A stretch of 7,074 bases of DNA from a bacterium (lineage in GTDB: Bacteria > Pseudomonadota > Gammaproteobacteria > Burkholderiales > Thiobacteraceae), in assembly GCA_027438535.1 (NCBI GenBank), contig DAIAMA010000058.1:1-7074 (forward strand). The letters run 5' to 3'. This document shows, one piece after another, positions 4,032 to 7,074 of the stretch. The notes beneath the pieces are model-generated. The model did not search any database, had not been told where the DNA came from, and saw only the letters and a program-made list of their open reading frames with translations. Every line of letters begins with the position of its first letter. Positions within the stretch are counted from its first letter, which is position 1. The translations under genes were made by a program, and so were the position numbers.

Positions 4032-4853
4032 TTACTGGCCGAGCCGCTTCGCGGATTCGTACAAGGGCATCACCTCGGGCAGATGCGCCTCAATGTCTTT
4101 GAGCCGGCTTTCCGGGGCGGGGTGGGTACTTAATATTTCCGGCGGCTGTCCGCTTCCGGTGGACAACATCTTGCGCCAGACACTGAGGGCGGCATGCGGA
4201 TCGTAGCCGGCGCGCGCCATCAGTTCCAAACCGATGCGGTCGGCCTCGCGTTCTTTCTCGCGCGAGAAGGGCAGGGTGAGTCCCACGGTGGCGGCGTCGC
4301 CGAGCAGGCTGGCGCTATTCTGGCCCAGTTTGAGGGCGGTGGCGAGCACCGTCAGCCCGACTTGTTGCGCGAGCGCTTCGGACATGGCTTCGCGCGTATG
4401 CTCGCGCAGGGCATGCGCGATTTCGTGGCCCATCACCGCCGCGATCTCGGCATCGGTGAGATGCAGGGTGTCGATCAAGCCGGAATACACCGCGATTTTC
4501 CCGCCGGCCGCGCAATAAGCGTTGAGTTCCTTGCTGTTGATGACGTTGACTTCCCATTGCCAGTTGCGCGTGTCGGGACGGAAGGCGCCGGCTTGTTCGA
4601 TGAGCCGGGAGGCGATCGCGCGCACCCGCGCCGTTTGCTGCGGGTTTTTATTCAGCGCACCGGCTTTGGCGTACTTGTCTTTTTCCTTGGCGTAAAAAGC
4701 GGCCGCGCCTTGGTTGGCTTGCTCGGCGGAAATGAGCAGAAATTGTTTACGCTCGACGCCTACCGCGCCGGGCTGGGTCGTGGTCGCGCAGCCCGCGGTG
4801 AGAAAGATAAGCAGGATGAACGCTTGAAAGAGAGAAGGTGAGAAAAATCGCAT
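4032..4853 (-). CDS. M48 family zinc metalloprotease, lipoprotein (LoiP/OMA1-like)
   Basis: The 273-aa product starts with a short hydrophobic signal (8-20) ending in a lipobox-like TAGC with lipid-acceptor Cys22, so it is probably an outer-membrane or periplasm-facing lipoprotein. The M48 catalytic core is complete: HEIAH at 143-147 (zinc ligands His143 and His147, catalytic Glu144), the third ligand Glu201 in EREAD at 201-205, and STHP at 242-245. NAYCAAGGKIAVYSGL near 111-126 is the usual strand before the active site. There is no TPR domain, so it resembles LoiP/YcaL rather than BepA. The family does quality control of outer-membrane proteins. GAGGA (4862-4866) lies 8 nt before the ATG. 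It begins 21 bp after the murI stop and is probably cotranscribed with it. It converges on the candidate sRNA; no minus-strand terminator was seen directly after its stop. Confidence 0.92.
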   Translation of the reverse strand: MRFFSPSLFQAFILLIFLTAGCATTTQPGAVGVERKQFLLISAEQANQGAAAFYAKEKDKYAKAGALNKNPQQTARVRAIASRLIEQAGAFRPDTRNWQWEVNVINSKELNAYCAAGGKIAVYSGLIDTLHLTDAEIAAVMGHEIAHALREHTREAMSEALAQQVGLTVLATALKLGQNSASLLGDAATVGLTLPFSREKEREADRIGLELMARAGYDPHAALSVWRKMLSTGSGQPPEILSTHPAPESRLKDIEAHLPEVMPLYESAKRLGQ

Positions 4854-4874
4854 GTTTGTCGTCCTCGATAAGGA

Positions 4875-5681
4875 TTACCACTTCACTACCTGTACATTCG
4901 GGAGCGTGCGGCCCAGAAACCGCTCGCCTATGGTTTGGAAGCGCACCGGCACATCGGTCACGAAGTAATCATAGCGCGGCTTTCCCCGATTGGGATTACT
5001 CAAGCTTTGTTCTTTCAGCAGCAGCGCGGTGCGCTCCGCCATTGCCCGCGCCGAATCGATGAGCCGCACATTCGGCCCGGCCACGTCTTGCAGCAAGGGG
5101 ATCAGAAGCGGGTAATGGGTGCAGCCCAGCACTAGCGTATCCACGTTTTGCGCCAGCACCGGCTTCAAATAATCTTGGGTGGTGAGGCGCGTCACCGGAT
5201 GTTCGAGCCAGCCTTCTTCCACCAGTGGCACGAACAGCGCGCAGGCCTGCGAATACAGGCGCACTTCCGGGTCGCGGCAATGGATGGCTTGCGCATAGGC
5301 ATTGCTGTTGATGGTAGTGGGCGTGCCGATGATGCCCACTTGCTTGTTGCGCGTGGCGGCTACCGCACCCGCCGCGCCGGCATCGATCACATCCAGTACC
5401 GGCACCGGCGAGAGGTCTTGCACTTGCTGCGCGGCCACCGAAGCCATGGTATTGCAAGCGATGATGAGTAGCTTCACTTGCTTTTCCAGCAGAAATTCGG
5501 CGATCTGCGTAGTGTAATGCGCGATGGTCTCGACCGATTTCACGCCATAGGGCACACGCGCGGTGTCGCCGAAATACACGATATTCTCGAACGGCAGCCG
5601 CTCCATGAGCGCGCGAACCACGGTCAGGCCGCCGACGCCGGAATCGAAAACGCCAATGGGAGAGTGAGGGTCGATTTGCAT
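4875..5681 (-). CDS. murI: Glutamate racemase
   Basis: MurI (268 aa) interconverts L- and D-glutamate in the cytosol, supplying D-Glu for peptidoglycan stem peptides. The two-base mechanism residues are present: Cys76 in IIACNTMAS and Cys187 in LGCTHYPLL, with His189 beside it. Asp13-Ser14 in GVFDSGVGGLT, the PYG motif at 44-46 and the EEGW motif near 155-158 also fit. Length is normal for the family. The frame stays open for 59 codons upstream, but family proteins begin just before PIGVFDSG, so ATG at 5681 is chosen. No Shine-Dalgarno precedes it. The gap from the queG stop is only 22 nt, and an extended -10 box overlaps that stop. murI may thus be expressed both by read-through from queG and from its own start with a very short leader. 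Confidence 0.96.
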   Translation of the reverse strand: MQIDPHSPIGVFDSGVGGLTVVRALMERLPFENIVYFGDTARVPYGVKSVETIAHYTTQIAEFLLEKQVKLLIIACNTMASVAAQQVQDLSPVPVLDVIDAGAAGAVAATRNKQVGIIGTPTTINSNAYAQAIHCRDPEVRLYSQACALFVPLVEEGWLEHPVTRLTTQDYLKPVLAQNVDTLVLGCTHYPLLIPLLQDVAGPNVRLIDSARAMAERTALLLKEQSLSNPNRGKPRYDYFVTDVPVRFQTIGERFLGRTLPNVQVVKW

Positions 5682-5697
5682 AAGAAAATAGGTTCGG

Positions 5698-5706
5698 ATT
5701 ATATCA
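5698..5706 (-). promoter_or_regulatory. Perfect extended -10 box between queG and murI
   Basis: On the minus strand TGATATAAT equals TG-N-TATAAT, a perfect extended -10. Its TGA is the queG stop codon. No good -35 lies 16-18 bp upstream, but extended -10 promoters can do without one. The predicted start near 5691 leaves a murI leader of only about 10 nt with no ribosome binding site. Confidence 0.5.
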
Positions 5707-6768
5707 GGCGGGCACGCCGTGCCGGGCGAGCGCCCAGGCCACATGCTCGCGCACCAGGATCGAAGGATGATCGCAACGGGCTTGTAGCGCACGGACGATC
5801 TCGGGCGTGGTCGGGGCGTTGCCCAGCGCCACGGCGATATTGCGCAGCCACTGTTCATACCCGATGCGGCGAATGGCGCTGCCCGCCAAGCGGGTATCGA
5901 ATGCTGTTTCGTCCCAGTTAAAAAGATCGATCAGCGCCACGTCGTCCAAGCCTTGGCGCGGATGAAAATCTGCTTCCTGCGTGGGCTGCGCGAATTTATT
6001 CCAGGGGCACGCCAATTGACAATCGTCGCAGCCATAGATGCGGTTGCCGAGCAGCGGGCGTAGCTCTTCCGGGATCGCGCTTTTGTGCTCGATGGTGAGG
6101 TAGGAGATACAGCGCCGGGCATCGAGTTCATACGGCGCGACAATAGCGCCGGTGGGGCAGATGTCGATACAGGCTTGGCAGGTGCCGCAATGATTCTCGG
6201 TGGGCTTATCCACCGGCAAGTCCAAATCGGTGTAGATCTCGCCCAAAAAAAACCATGAGCCATGCTCGCGCTGCAGCAGCAGCGTATGCTTGCCGCGCCA
6301 GCCCAGGCCCGCGAGTTGCGCCAATTCCACCTCCATCACCGGCGCGCTATCGGTGAACACGCGATAATGGAACGCGCCGATTTCTTGGGTGATGCGATCC
6401 GCGAGTCGTTGCAGCCGGCTACGCATCAGCTTGTGATAATCGCGCCCCACGGCGTAGCGCGAAATAAACGCGCGCGTTGGGTCGTGCAGCACATCCCAGC
6501 TAGCGCGCGTTTGCGGTGGTTGATAGTCGAGCCGGGCGCTGATCACGCGCAGCGTGCCGGGCACCAGTTCCGCCGGGCGCGTGCGCTTGGTGCCGTGTTT
6601 TACCATATAATCCATCGCGCCATGTCTGCCCGCCGCCAACCATTCCAACAAGCGCGTTTCCGCCTGCGGCAGCTCCACGCCGGCGATCCCCACGGCTTGA
6701 AAGCCGAGCGCTTGTCCCCAAGTTTTGATTCGCGTGGCGAGTTGTGGCGAGTGCATGCCGCGCATCAT
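5704..6768 (-). CDS. queG: Epoxyqueuosine reductase QueG
   Basis: QueG reduces epoxyqueuosine to queuosine at tRNA position 34 using cobalamin and two [4Fe-4S] clusters. From ATG 6768 it has 354 aa. An N-terminal DUF1730-like region includes RYAVGRDYHKLMRSRLQRLA near 104-123 and FTDSAPVMEVELAQLAGLGW near 138-157, whose Asp140 matches the proposed catalytic acid. The ferredoxin-like part has CGTCQACIDICP near 194-205, Cys220, and CDDCQLACPW near 247-256, giving all eight cluster cysteines. A HEAT-like C-terminal tail follows. Starts at 6768, 6765 and 6756 are all possible: none has a ribosome binding site, and family alignment from memory fits any. A longer frame to 6849 would overlap divergent tsaE and is unlikely. 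It probably heads the leftward queG-murI-M48 cluster. Confidence 0.94.
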   Translation of the reverse strand: MMRGMHSPQLATRIKTWGQALGFQAVGIAGVELPQAETRLLEWLAAGRHGAMDYMVKHGTKRTRPAELVPGTLRVISARLDYQPPQTRASWDVLHDPTRAFISRYAVGRDYHKLMRSRLQRLADRITQEIGAFHYRVFTDSAPVMEVELAQLAGLGWRGKHTLLLQREHGSWFFLGEIYTDLDLPVDKPTENHCGTCQACIDICPTGAIVAPYELDARRCISYLTIEHKSAIPEELRPLLGNRIYGCDDCQLACPWNKFAQPTQEADFHPRQGLDDVALIDLFNWDETAFDTRLAGSAIRRIGYEQWLRNIAVALGNAPTTPEIVRALQARCDHPSILVREHVAWALARHGVPA

Positions 6769-6779
6769 AGCGGGGCGCC

Positions 6780-7074
6780 ATGCAAATGACACGCTTCTTG
6801 CCGGATGAAGCCGCGACGCTCGCGTTCGGCGCCGAACTGGCGCGCGCACTGGTACCGGGATTGGTGATTTATCTGCAAGGCGACTTGGGCGCGGGGAAAA
6901 CCACGCTGACGCGCGGCGTGCTGCGCGGCTTGGGCTATGCGGGAAAAGTGAAAAGCCCCACCTATACCCTGGTTGAACTTTATACCGTTTCTAAGTTATC
7001 ATTGTATCACTTTGATTTCTATCGTTTCGCCGATCCGCATGAATGGGTGGATGCGGGCTTCCGGGAGTATTTCA
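6780..7074 (+). CDS. tsaE: tRNA threonylcarbamoyladenosine biosynthesis ATPase TsaE (3' end cut by window edge)
   Basis: The first 98 codons are present. TsaE is the P-loop ATPase that works with TsaB and TsaD to install t6A37 on ANN-decoding tRNAs. Visible motifs are Walker [10 protein letters not shown] at 34-42, the KSPTYTLVE segment at 58-66, and HFDFYRF at 77-83. The later conserved residues lie outside the window. ATG 6780 is the first start; ATG 6786, two codons on, is equally possible. GCGGGG just upstream is a weak ribosome binding site. It diverges from queG with 11 bp between start codons, so its promoter must lie within the queG coding sequence. In many proteobacteria amiC/mutL-type genes follow tsaE, but that is not visible here. 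Confidence 0.94.
   Translation, partial: MQMTRFLPDEAATLAFGAELARALVPGLVIYLQGDLGAGKTTLTRGVLRGLGYAGKVKSPTYTLVELYTVSKLSLYHFDFYRFADPHEWVDAGFREYF

Noticed and set aside
3940..4206. 88-codon plus-strand ORF overlapping the candidate sRNA and the M48 gene
   Set aside because: It runs through the strong terminator at 4002-4030 and antisense to the conserved M48 C-terminus. The protein sequence is not family-like.
5682..5858. 59-codon in-frame upstream extension of murI
   Set aside because: It lies inside queG in another frame, and MurI homologues begin just before PIGVFDSG, so the extension is not part of the protein.
6769..6849. 27-codon upstream extension of queG
   Set aside because: It would overlap the divergent tsaE coding region and adds an Arg-rich sequence not found in the family.

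Overview
This window looks like chromosomal DNA of a Gram-negative proteobacterium, most likely a betaproteobacterium (possibly Nitrosomonadales/Gallionella-like). That placement is inferred from the gene families (long-form transaldolase, DUF3025, DUF938 methyltransferase, QueG, an outer-membrane-type M48 lipoprotein) and the moderately GC-rich base composition. It was not tested by any search. All genes look intact except the two cut by the window edges. No insertion sequence, CRISPR array, tRNA or rRNA was seen.

Layout. Bases 1-355 (minus) hold the N-terminal part of an exported FKBP-type prolyl isomerase. A strong terminator hairpin separates it from tal (444-1556, minus). Divergent from tal is a DUF3025 gene (1644-2474, plus). 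A 220-bp AT-rich gap follows (2475-2694). Then come a VOC/glyoxalase-fold gene (2695-3144) and a DUF938 SAM-methyltransferase (3141-3731), joined by an ATGA overlap. A 300-bp gap without genes (3732-4031) follows. On the minus strand, queG (5704-6768), murI (4875-5681) and an M48 metalloprotease lipoprotein (4032-4853) form a closely spaced leftward cluster. tsaE (6780 to window end) diverges from queG with only 11 bp between the start codons.

The most interesting signal is in the two plus-strand intergenic gaps. Each holds a near-consensus sigma-54 (RpoN) -24/-12 promoter, with TGGCA and TTGC separated by exactly 6 bp. Each is followed at short range by a strong intrinsic terminator, with no good ORF between. 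The predicted products are small RNAs of about 58 nt (2588 to about 2645) and about 86 nt (3945-4030). In the second, the predicted start falls on the first base of a 5' hairpin. A CU-rich single-strand candidate seed, complementary to Shine-Dalgarno-like sequence, and a U-tailed terminator follow. This is the layout of a trans-acting sRNA. No sigma-54 activator gene lies in the window, so the controlling signal is unknown.

The protein genes are mostly housekeeping. tal belongs to the pentose phosphate pathway. murI supplies D-glutamate for peptidoglycan. queG makes queuosine for tRNA wobble positions. tsaE supports the t6A tRNA modification. The FKBP and the M48 lipoprotein act in the envelope on protein folding and quality control. 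DUF3025, the VOC protein and the DUF938 methyltransferase have no firm function.
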